Shown one piece after another: positions 1-5,421 of a DNA stretch of 5,421 nucleotides. The stretch's first letter is position 1. Every line of letters begins with the position of its first letter. This DNA comes from Methylococcaceae bacterium (lineage in GTDB: Bacteria > Pseudomonadota > Gammaproteobacteria > Methylococcales > Methylomonadaceae). Under the pieces are notes generated by a model. The model saw nothing but the letters and a program-made list of their open reading frames with translations, had not been told where the DNA came from and made no database searches. The translations under genes and the position numbers were made by a program. The stretch lies in assembly GCA_003542275.1 (NCBI GenBank), contig DPKY01000028.1, positions 551 to 5,971 on the forward strand. Direction: 5' to 3'.

Positions 1-439
1 TTTGCAAGGCGCTGAATTTGGCGACTTGCGCGGCGGTTAATGCCGATATTTGTGGCGATTTCAATGAGGCAATTTGTGCGCTGGTGAGGCTGGGAATCCC
101 TTCTGGTTGTAGTTCACTGAGCGTATCCGGTGACAGTGCACTGACGTTGAGGTCAGGTAATACGCTTTTGTCGAGTGCATTGAGCAGGTCGGCGCTGAGG
201 GTGGTGAGCTGTTTTAGCGTGAATTTACTGATTTGCGCAGACGTCAAATGCGCTGCTTGTAGCGTGGTTAATGCGCCAAGTTGCTCCGTTGTGAGTTTTT
301 CAATGAGTAGTCCTGAGAGGGCGGATAAACTAATCGCTGAAATGACCTCGCTTGGCAAGTTCGCATTGTAGGGCAGCGCGGCAACTTGAGGGGCAGTTAG
401 CGCGGCAATTTGTTGTGGGTCGGTGAGGTCAATAGTCAT
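1..439 (-). CDS. Octapeptide-repeat (LTxxQ) protein of unknown function, N-terminal 146 residues, runs off the window
   Basis: This leftward reading frame is open from an ATG at 439-437 to the window edge, so the 3' end is missing. I do not recognise a named family. The product is dominated by 8-residue units with consensus (L/F)-T-x-x-Q-(I/V/L)-x-x: residues 5-21 (LTDPQQIAA then LTAPQVAA), an unbroken run of five at 49-88, and a further run at 102-146 (LTSAQIAS, LKSPQISA, LTAAQVAK). Irregular spacers lie at about 22-48 and 89-101. It is poor in aromatic residues, has no cysteine, and shows no signal peptide or membrane segment in this part. A GGGA at 451-448 sits 8 nt before the ATG. It follows nusB by 58 bp on the same strand, so co-transcription is plausible. 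Similar LT-x-x-Q repeats occur in large bacterial repeat proteins, some annotated as adhesin-like. Secretion through a C-terminal signal cannot be judged here. Confidence is high for coding and low for function. Confidence 0.8.
   Translation of the reverse strand, partial: MTIDLTDPQQIAALTAPQVAALPYNANLPSEVISAISLSALSGLLIEKLTTEQLGALTTLQAAHLTSAQISKFTLKQLTTLSADLLNALDKSVLPDLNVSALSPDTLSELQPEGIPSLTSAQIASLKSPQISALTAAQVAKFSALQ
2..427 (-). repeat. Tandem 8-codon (24-bp) degenerate repeats coding LTxxQ octads
   Basis: The translated units fall into three blocks on the minus strand: 427-377 (two units, the first with one extra residue), 295-176 (five consecutive 8-codon units with no gap), and 136-2 (five full units plus part of a sixth). 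Leucine or phenylalanine opens each unit and glutamine is at position 5 in most. The DNA copies have diverged much more than the protein pattern. This suggests old duplication with selection on the protein rather than a recent slippage array. Confidence 0.75.
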
Positions 440-482
440 TTGTGCATTCCCAACGCAAAGTGTCAAGAATGAAACAAATGAC
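435..482 (-). promoter_or_regulatory. 9-bp perfect inverted repeat enclosing the start region of the repeat-protein gene
   Basis: GTCATTTGT at 435-443 is exactly complementary to ACAAATGAC at 474-482, with 30 nt between. In the leftward mRNA one arm contains the AUG start codon (439-437), and the loop holds the GGGA ribosome-binding site (451-448). The stem has 3 G-C pairs among 9, so it would be only moderately stable. It may gate translation of the gene relative to nusB, but a 9-bp repeat of this spacing is expected about once by chance in a window of this size. Confidence 0.3.
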
Positions 483-497
483 CTGAAACTTGCGGCG

Positions 498-947
498 TTA
501 TTCTTTTTGTCGGTGGTGGCGCTGAATTTCTTCAGTACGTTGTTTTTGTGCGGCCTTATCTAAAATGCCATTAACGTAGCGATGACTGCCATCAGCACCG
601 AAGTGTTTGGCTAAGTCAATCGATTCGTTAATAATCACTTTGTAGGGAGTATCGGCACAATGACGTAATTCATAAGCCCCTAAGCGCAAAATCGCCCGCT
701 CAACAGGGTCAACGGCCTCGATATCGCGGTCGACAAATTCACTCAAGAGTGCATCGATTGCAACCAAATCGCTGGGGACGCCGTGAAAAAGTGTGGAAAA
801 GAAATTTTTATGCACCGTCAGCGTGTCATCAAAAAATTGTTGCTCAAGAAAATACTGCTCAATCGCATTGAGGCTCTGCCCAGTGATTTGCCACTGATAA
901 AGCGCTTGCACAGCCGCCCTGCGGGCATTGCTTTTAGGATTACTCAT
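498..947 (-). CDS. nusB: Transcription antitermination factor NusB
   Basis: NusB is a small all-helical RNA-binding protein. With NusE (ribosomal protein S10) it binds boxA RNA in the antitermination complex that keeps RNA polymerase processive on rRNA operons; it acts in the cytoplasm. The 149-residue length is normal for the family. Family signatures visible are the Arg-rich first helix SNARRAAVQALYQW (6-19), VDPVERAILRLGAYEL (79-94), and the C-terminal block from VIINESIDLAKHFGADG (104-120) through SHRYVNGILDK (121-131). A short charged tail (about 136-149) follows. The ATG at 947-945 directly abuts the ribH stop codon (TAAATG), which favours translational coupling. A GGA about 8 nt upstream lies inside the ribH coding end. 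No internal start fits as well. Identification is secure. Confidence 0.97.
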   Translation of the reverse strand: MSNPKSNARRAAVQALYQWQITGQSLNAIEQYFLEQQFFDDTLTVHKNFFSTLFHGVPSDLVAIDALLSEFVDRDIEAVDPVERAILRLGAYELRHCADTPYKVIINESIDLAKHFGADGSHRYVNGILDKAAQKQRTEEIQRHHRQKE

Positions 948-1430
948 TTATAAATCCAAATTCTTAAATAAACTCACCATTTCAATAGCCGACAACGCCG
1001 CTTCTGCGCCTTTATTGCCTGCTTTAGTGCCAGCGCGTTCAATGGCTTGTTCAATGCTGTCAACGGTCAATACGCCAAAACTCACGGGAATGTCATATTG
1101 AAGTGAAATTTGCGCAAGCCCCTTCACGCACTCACCTGCCACATAATCAAAATGTGGCGTGCCACCACGAATCACCGCACCAAGCGCAATAATCGCGTCA
1201 TATTTTTTACTGGCAGCAATGCGTTGCACCACCATAGGAAGCTCAAACGCACCAGGGGCTTTGACCAAGTGAATATCGGCTTTGTTTGCACCATGACGCA
1301 CGAGCGCATCAATGGCACCATTTTCAAGTTGCTCAACAATAAAGCTGTTAAAGCGTGAGGAAACCAAACAAAATTTGCCACCTTGTGCAGAAAAGTGGCC
1401 TTCAAAAACGTGGATTGCAGACATAGTCAT
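948..1430 (-). CDS. ribH: 6,7-dimethyl-8-ribityllumazine synthase (riboflavin synthase beta chain)
   Basis: Catalyses the penultimate step of riboflavin synthesis: condensation of 5-amino-6-ribitylamino-uracil with 3,4-dihydroxy-2-butanone 4-phosphate to lumazine. It acts in the cytoplasm and family members form pentamers or 60-mer shells. At 160 residues the length is typical. Hallmarks: SSRFNSFI (24-31) with the substrate-site aromatic residue F27, PGAFELP (59-65), [14 protein letters not shown] (84-97) with the proposed catalytic base His93, FGVLT (118-122), and [15 protein letters not shown] (131-145), which binds phosphate. Two starts are possible, ATG at 1430-1428 and ATG at 1424-1422. 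An AGAG at 1438-1435 is 4 nt from the first and 10 nt from the second, so the true N-terminus may be residue 3. It lies 52 bp after rapA and its stop abuts nusB. No FMN riboswitch precedes it. Confidence 0.97.
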   Translation of the reverse strand: MTMSAIHVFEGHFSAQGGKFCLVSSRFNSFIVEQLENGAIDALVRHGANKADIHLVKAPGAFELPMVVQRIAASKKYDAIIALGAVIRGGTPHFDYVAGECVKGLAQISLQYDIPVSFGVLTVDSIEQAIERAGTKAGNKGAEAALSAIEMVSLFKNLDL

Positions 1431-1434
1431 AATT

Positions 1435-1438
1435 CTCT
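1435..1438 (-). promoter_or_regulatory. Ribosome-binding site of ribH (AGAG), ambiguous between two ATGs
   Basis: AGAG is the only Shine-Dalgarno-like stretch in the 52-bp gap (1431-1482) between rapA and ribH. Its spacing is short to the first ATG and slightly long to the second. The rest of the gap is very A+T-rich with scattered T runs on the leftward strand, but no stem precedes them, so it does not read as a terminator. A poor promoter match (TTGTTT, 18-bp spacer, TATTTT) is present and not convincing. Confidence 0.45.
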
Positions 1439-1482
1439 AACAAAATAATAAATGTGAAAAAATAAAAACAAAATAAAGCGGG

Positions 1483-4308
1483 TTAACGGGTAATAATCAA
1501 TCGCACCGCATCAAGGCGTAGCTGGGCAATTTGAATATTTTCATGGATAAGCAGGGTCATGTCTTTGAGTGCTTCAATTTCGTGCTGTGTAATACTGGGA
1601 TTGACTTTCTTTAAGCGCACAAGGCGTTTAATTTCCGCCGTGAGGGAATCGAGCATCCCTTGCGTGGCGCGTTCGCAGAGTATATCGCGTTTTTCCTGAG
1701 CTTGCGTCTGCGCGAAGGCGAGAAGTTTAAGTATTAACGCGCGTTGCTTGCCTAAAAAGAGTGTAATGGCGTGTTTATCAAATGGGGCGCCGCTATCAAT
1801 AAGGCTGTTGTGCGGGAAATCGTCGGTGACATCTTTTTGCAGTTGATTGATAAGCACGCGAATAGGGGTGTTGGGCAAAAAACGTCCCAATTGCAACTCA
1901 GCGGGAGCGCTGTGTTCAATGATAAATAAGCACTCAAGTAAAAATTGGCCGGCTTTGAGGTCAGGATGTTTGATGGTGCTAATCGTTGCGTTGCCAGTTT
2001 CGCTTGAAATTACCATGTCCATAGCGGCGGTGACGAGCGGGTGTTCCCAGGTTAAAAATTGCAATTCTTCACGCGCAAGCGCTTGGGCGCGTGACACGGT
2101 CACCGTGAGGCCATCTTCTTGATTGAGATAAGGAAAGGTTTCACAGCGCAGGTGTTCGCTTGGCGTGAGCGTGTGCGTATCGCTGGTCACTTCTTCGGTA
2201 TCCACACCATAGCAATCAAATAACGCCTCCATATAGTCCCAAAGTGTCTTTTCATTTTCATAATCTGACAACTGCGCAATGAAATTATCCGCAATTTCCT
2301 TTCGACACGAATTCAATTCCAATAATTGGTCACGCCCTTGATGCAGGGCAATTTCAATATCATGGCTAAGTTGCTTGGTTTTGGCAATAAACGCATCCAG
2401 TGGCGCGGTGTCGCCGCTGTGAAGTAGATGAGCGAGTTCGCTGTGTAGCTGGTTAGACACTGGCTGCGCGGCGGAGTTATTGGCGCTAAACGCATTCAAT
2501 CCCTCATCATACCAGCGATATAACACCGCTTGCGGGGTATTTTCTAAATAGGGCACATGAATTTGGATAATATGTTTTTGTCCAATGCGGTCGAGGCGGC
2601 CAATGCGCTGTTGCAGTAAATCAGGATTTTCCGGTAAATCCCATAAAATCAAATGCTGTAGAAATTGAAAATTACGGCCTTCACTGCCAATTTCTGAGCA
2701 AATCAGCAGACGCGCATTGCTTTCTGTATCCGCAAAATAAGCCGCCGCGCGGTCACGTTCTATGATGCTCATTTCTTCGTGAAACACAGCGGCGGGAATG
2801 CCCGCGCGATTTTTGAGTGTCTGTTCTAAATCGATAGCCGTGTGAGCGTGTTGGCAAATAAGTAGTGCTTTTTGTCCGCTGAGTTGTTTAATTTTATCAA
2901 CCAGCCATAAATACCGCGCATCGTCTTGCAAAAGCGCCGCCGGTTCTCCGCTGAGTGGATAGCCTGTATAGTTTCGCTGAGGGAAGCCTTGCACGGTTTG
3001 ACGTGAATTGCGAAATAAAATGCGACCGGTGCCGTGATGGTCGAGTAGAATGTCGATGAGTGTTTGCCTTGCTTTCGCGGCGGTTTGCACATCGTCTAAT
3101 TGCTGGAGAATTTTATCAACGTTATCTTCTTTGAGGAGTTGAACGACCGCGGTGTGCTCTTGGGAGGTGAGTGGCTTGTTAGCAAGCAATGATTTTGCCG
3201 CATTCGCAACGGGTTCAAACGATTTTTCTTCTTCTAAAAATGCGCTAAAGCTGTAAAAACGGTTGGGGTCAAGCAAGCGTAGTCGCGCAAAATGGCTTTC
3301 TTTACCCAGTTGCTCTGGGGTGGCTGTCAGCAAAATTAAACTGGGTGAAATTTGGCTGAGTTGCTCAACAAACAGATAATCCGTGCTCGGCGCTTTTTCA
3401 CTCCATGCTAAATGATGGGCTTCATCCACAATGACCATATCCCAGCCCGCATCGAGGGCTTGCTCTTGACGATTGGGGTAAGCAGAGAAAAAATGTTGAC
3501 TGCAAAGCACTAATTGTTCGGATAAAAAAGGATTCGCCTGATTGTAAATATCTTCCTCTTCGTCAAAACCATCGTCGCCCAATTCGCTCAAGCAACGCAT
3601 TTCATCGAAAATACTAAAATGCAAATTAAACCGACGTAGCATCTCCACAAGCCATTGATGCAGTAAGCTGTCGGGCACGATAATTAAAATTCGTTTACTG
3701 AGACCGTTGATAAGACGATGATGCAAAATCATTCCCGCTTCAATCGTTTTTCCAAGACCCACCTCATCAGCGAGCATAATGCGCGGCGCTGTGCGGTTTG
3801 CCGCTTCGTGGGCAATAAAAATTTGATGGGGAATCAGCGCGGCGCGTCCGCCTAATAGTCCCTTGATGGGGGATTGCGCGTGTTGCTCTAAGCGTTGCCA
3901 AGTTTCATAGCGCAGTGAAAACCACGCATTGGGATCAGTTTGCCCCGTGAATAAGCGGTCTTGAGGTTTGTTGAATTGGCTATGATGATTGAGTTCCATT
4001 TCTTCAAGATCAACGTGTTCGCCGTCTTCGTTTTTGCAGAGATAGGTCAAGATGCCGTCTTGTTCTAGTAGGGCGGTGACGGTCAATTTTTCTTCATCAA
4101 CGGATTCAATGGTGTCGCCCACGGAAAAACGTACGCGGGTGAGCGGTGCATTATCAATGGCGTAAACCCGTTTTTCATCACAGGCTAAAAATAAAACCGT
4201 GACACGATTAAATGCGACCTCAAGAATGAGTCCTAGGCCTAATTCTGATTCGGTATTGCTAATCCAGCGTTGGCCAGCGATGAAATTGTCCATTGATGCG
4301 TGTGTCAT
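1483..4308 (-). CDS. rapA: RNA polymerase-associated protein RapA (HepA), SWI2/SNF2-family ATPase
   Basis: RapA binds core RNA polymerase and uses ATP to promote its release and recycling after transcription, especially in high salt. At 941 residues it is close to the E. coli protein (968). The N-terminal region has GQRWISNTESELGLG (12-26) and FNKPQDRLFTGQ (112-123). Helicase lobe 1 has the Walker A motif LADEVGLGKT (179-188), WLVEMLRRFNL (219-229), the DEAH box (295-298) and LLTATPEQLG (326-335). Lobe 2 has CSEIGSEGRNFQF (537-549) and the motif VI segment QQRIGRLDRIGQ (566-577). The C-terminal domain keeps FLTWEHPLV (751-759) and LQLGRFLPNTPIR (805-817), and ends RLDAVRLIIT. ATPase motifs are intact. 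Relative to E. coli as I recall it, there is an acidic insertion near 244-253 and about 39 residues are missing after GFPQR (441-445). The start is uncertain: M6 would match E. coli better, and neither ATG has a good ribosome-binding site. Confidence 0.97.
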   Translation of the reverse strand: MTHASMDNFIAGQRWISNTESELGLGLILEVAFNRVTVLFLACDEKRVYAIDNAPLTRVRFSVGDTIESVDEEKLTVTALLEQDGILTYLCKNEDGEHVDLEEMELNHHSQFNKPQDRLFTGQTDPNAWFSLRYETWQRLEQHAQSPIKGLLGGRAALIPHQIFIAHEAANRTAPRIMLADEVGLGKTIEAGMILHHRLINGLSKRILIIVPDSLLHQWLVEMLRRFNLHFSIFDEMRCLSELGDDGFDEEEDIYNQANPFLSEQLVLCSQHFFSAYPNRQEQALDAGWDMVIVDEAHHLAWSEKAPSTDYLFVEQLSQISPSLILLTATPEQLGKESHFARLRLLDPNRFYSFSAFLEEEKSFEPVANAAKSLLANKPLTSQEHTAVVQLLKEDNVDKILQQLDDVQTAAKARQTLIDILLDHHGTGRILFRNSRQTVQGFPQRNYTGYPLSGEPAALLQDDARYLWLVDKIKQLSGQKALLICQHAHTAIDLEQTLKNRAGIPAAVFHEEMSIIERDRAAAYFADTESNARLLICSEIGSEGRNFQFLQHLILWDLPENPDLLQQRIGRLDRIGQKHIIQIHVPYLENTPQAVLYRWYDEGLNAFSANNSAAQPVSNQLHSELAHLLHSGDTAPLDAFIAKTKQLSHDIEIALHQGRDQLLELNSCRKEIADNFIAQLSDYENEKTLWDYMEALFDCYGVDTEEVTSDTHTLTPSEHLRCETFPYLNQEDGLTVTVSRAQALAREELQFLTWEHPLVTAAMDMVISSETGNATISTIKHPDLKAGQFLLECLFIIEHSAPAELQLGRFLPNTPIRVLINQLQKDVTDDFPHNSLIDSGAPFDKHAITLFLGKQRALILKLLAFAQTQAQEKRDILCERATQGMLDSLTAEIKRLVRLKKVNPSITQHEIEALKDMTLLIHENIQIAQLRLDAVRLIITR

Positions 4309-4343
4309 GAAGTAGATAAATAAAAAAATAGAAAGTACAGTCT

Positions 4344-4397
4344 ATTATAATCGTTAAACGTGATTTTTTTGATAAATAACGTGTATTTTGCTCTCAA
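4344..4397 (-). promoter_or_regulatory. Candidate promoter(s) for rapA
   Basis: Two leftward sigma-70-like candidates lie in the divergent region. One has -35 TTGAGA (4397-4392), a 17-bp spacer and -10 TATCAA (4374-4369). The other has a perfect -10 TATAAT (4349-4344) but only TCAAAA at the -35 distance. Transcripts would begin about 54 or about 30 nt before the rapA ATG. The surrounding DNA is strongly A+T-rich. These are consensus matches by eye only. Confidence 0.35.
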
Positions 4398-4441
4398 TGG
4401 CTTTTTTGCTCAAAGCAATAATCGTCTTGTGCCATCAGTGA

Positions 4442-4511
4442 GCGTTGAATTACCATAATCCTCGCATTTTTAGAATGCGTTGAGTATGCAGTTTTTTAAA
4501 ATAAGTAGAAT
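4442..4511 (+). repeat. Two abutting 35-bp imperfect direct repeats upstream of the dienelactone hydrolase gene
   Basis: Unit 1 is 4442-4476 and unit 2 is 4477-4511, with no bases between. Both begin GCGTTGA and end TAGAAT; the interiors are mostly different, giving about 20 identities in 35. Each contains a TTGA(A/G)T and a TAGAAT separated by 20 bp, which resemble -35 and -10 boxes but with too long a spacer for a normal sigma-70 promoter. The block ends 15 bp before the ATG, so it probably overlaps the promoter or operator of that gene. Confidence 0.4.
4463..4479. promoter_or_regulatory. Short palindrome (CGCATT-5-AATGCG), possible operator
   Basis: CGCATT at 4463-4468 is exactly complementary to AATGCG at 4474-4479, with loop TTTAG. 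It spans the junction of the two 35-bp repeats, about 50 bp before the hydrolase start codon, where a repressor or activator site would be expected. The 6-bp arms are short, so this may be chance. Confidence 0.25.
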
Positions 4512-4518
4512 TTTAAGT

Positions 4519-4524
4519 GAGGAA
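4519..4524 (+). promoter_or_regulatory. Ribosome-binding site GAGGAA of the dienelactone hydrolase gene
   Basis: GAGGAA is the strongest Shine-Dalgarno match in the window and lies just before the ATG at 4527, which fixes that start over the in-frame ATG at codon 18. Confidence 0.8.
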
Positions 4525-4526
4525 CG

Positions 4527-5318
4527 ATGATTATTCGAGATAATGAAGTAGCTGATTTACAAACACCAACAGGCACCATGCGGGCGCACATTTTTCGTCC
4601 TGCCGCACCAGGACGGTATCCAGGGATTTTAATGTTTTCTGAAATTTTTCAAGTGACTGCGCCAATTAGACGCACTGCCGCTATGCTTGCCGGTCACGGT
4701 TTTGTGGTGGCTTGTCCTGAAATTTATCATGAACTCGAACCGTTAGGCACCGTGTTGGCGTATGACGAAGAGGGAACAACACGTGGGAATGCGCATAAAA
4801 TCACCAAAGAAGTGTCTGCTTATGACAGTGATGCGCGAGTGGTGTTGGATTATTTGAAATCGCTGGATTATTGCACAGGGCGTCTTGGCGTGATGGGGAT
4901 TTGCATTGGTGGGCACTTGGCGTTTCGTGCGGCAATGAATCCTGATGTGCTTGCCACCACCTGTTTTTATGCCACGGATATTCATAAAAAAGGCTTGGGA
5001 CTCGGCACCAATGACAATTCACTTGATCGTGCAGGCGAGATCAAAGGCGAGTTACTCCATATATGGGGACGCCAAGATCCGCACATTCCCCTCGAAGGGC
5101 GTAATTTGGTCAAAGCGCGACTAGAAGAAGTAGGCGCACGCTATACATGGCATGAATTTAACGGTCAGCACGCCTTTATGCGTGACGAAGGCCCGCGTTA
5201 TGATCCCGCGCTTGCTTTGCAGTGCTGGTCGTTGCTACTAGAATTATTCCACCGCCGCTTAGGATATGGTGATCTTGCTGTTGAGTCCGATAATACACCA
5301 GCGGAAAGCCGTCATTAA
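4527..5318 (+). CDS. Dienelactone hydrolase family protein (carboxymethylenebutenolidase-like)
   Basis: An alpha/beta-hydrolase of the dienelactone hydrolase family, whose founding members open dienelactone to maleylacetate in chloroaromatic degradation; many relatives have other or unknown ester substrates. No signal peptide is seen, so it should be cytoplasmic. The nucleophile Cys126 sits in GICIGGH (124-130), the family's G-x-C-x-G-G elbow. Asp184 in GRQDPHIP (181-188) and His215 in GQHAFM (213-218) complete the triad, and Glu39 in SEIF (38-41) matches the glutamate that activates the cysteine in the family. At 263 residues it is longer than the classical enzyme (about 236), partly through a polar C-terminal tail (about 247-263). 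It is divergent from rapA and no aromatic-degradation genes are nearby, so the substrate cannot be inferred. A housekeeping or detoxifying role is as likely as catabolism. Confidence 0.9.
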   Translation: MIIRDNEVADLQTPTGTMRAHIFRPAAPGRYPGILMFSEIFQVTAPIRRTAAMLAGHGFVVACPEIYHELEPLGTVLAYDEEGTTRGNAHKITKEVSAYDSDARVVLDYLKSLDYCTGRLGVMGICIGGHLAFRAAMNPDVLATTCFYATDIHKKGLGLGTNDNSLDRAGEIKGELLHIWGRQDPHIPLEGRNLVKARLEEVGARYTWHEFNGQHAFMRDEGPRYDPALALQCWSLLLELFHRRLGYGDLAVESDNTPAESRH

Positions 5319-5336
5319 ACGGTAAAATAATAAGCT

Positions 5337-5379
5337 CGATAACCCATCAGATTTATCGAATAGAAAAGGTGGGTTATCG
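5337..5379. terminator. 10-bp perfect inverted repeat after the hydrolase gene, possible but atypical terminator
   Basis: CGATAACCCA (5337-5346) pairs perfectly with TGGGTTATCG (5370-5379) across a 23-nt loop, starting 19 bp after the hydrolase stop codon. The position suits a terminator for that gene, but the rightward transcript continues into A-rich, not U-rich, sequence. In the leftward direction the stem is followed by a moderately U-rich stretch (AGCTTATTATTTTACC), so it could serve a convergent transcript from the right. The rest of the tail (5380-5421) is A-rich with no recognisable start codon context. Confidence 0.4.
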
Positions 5380-5421
5380 GACAGAAATAAAATAAATAAA
5401 AAAATAACAAAAAAAGGTTGA

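Noticed and set aside
18..371. A 117-codon open frame on the plus strand over the repeat gene
   Set aside because: It is antisense to the octapeptide-repeat coding region, has no ribosome-binding site, and its regularity comes from the repeats on the other strand.
443..456. Similarity of GCGTTGGGAATGCA (minus strand, before the repeat gene) to GCGTTGAGTATGCA (4477-4490, before the hydrolase gene)
   Set aside because: 12 of 14 matches is readily found by chance when all pairs of sites in 5.4 kb are compared, and the first site mainly reflects the ribosome-binding site area.
461..466. Perfect TTGACA on the leftward strand upstream of the repeat gene
   Set aside because: At a 16-18 bp spacing the -10 position falls on the start codon and matches poorly (ACAAAT), so a promoter here would start inside the gene.
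1431..1482. T-rich leftward strand between rapA and ribH as a possible terminator or FMN riboswitch
   Set aside because: No stem precedes the T runs, the gap is far too short for an FMN riboswitch, and none of its conserved elements are visible.
4406..4418. TTGCT-CAA-AGCAA inverted repeat in the divergent region
   Set aside because: Arms of only 5 bp with a 3-nt loop and no T-tract; expected by chance.
4743..5022. Overlapping minus-strand open frames of 73-80 codons
   Set aside because: They lie inside the well-supported hydrolase gene, have no homology that I recognise and no ribosome-binding site.

Overview
The window looks like chromosomal DNA from a gammaproteobacterium. The main reason is a full-length RapA (HepA), the SWI2/SNF2-type RNA polymerase recycling ATPase typical of that class, together with NusB and lumazine synthase of proteobacterial type. 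The intergenic DNA is clearly A+T-rich and the genes are intermediate in composition. The genus cannot be named from the sequence alone.

Layout: four genes run leftward and are probably one transcription unit. In order of transcription they are rapA (4308-1483), ribH (1430-948), nusB (947-498) and an unrecognised gene that starts at 439 and leaves the window at base 1. The gaps are 52 bp, 0 bp (the ribH stop TAA abuts the nusB ATG) and 58 bp, with no convincing intrinsic terminator between them. A 218-bp divergent region (4309-4526) separates rapA from a rightward dienelactone-hydrolase-family gene (4527-5318). That gene is followed by a 103-bp A-rich tail holding a large inverted repeat. No non-coding stretch exceeds 300 bp, and no tRNA, rRNA, CRISPR array, insertion sequence or FMN riboswitch was seen.

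Function: RapA frees and recycles RNA polymerase and NusB acts in the antitermination complex on rRNA operons, so two transcription factors flank ribH, which makes the riboflavin precursor lumazine. The ribH-nusB pair is a common bacterial arrangement, whereas rapA directly upstream is not the usual enterobacterial order. The dienelactone hydrolase has all expected catalytic residues and appears separately controlled.

The least ordinary item is the truncated gene at the left edge. Its first 146 residues are built largely from 8-residue units of the form (L/F)-T-x-x-Q-(I/V/L)-x-x, with no N-terminal signal peptide. It occupies the place after nusB where thiL often lies in proteobacteria. Other points for a second look are the inverted repeat over its start codon, two abutting 35-bp imperfect repeats upstream of the hydrolase, alternative hairpins after the hydrolase, and length differences inside RapA.
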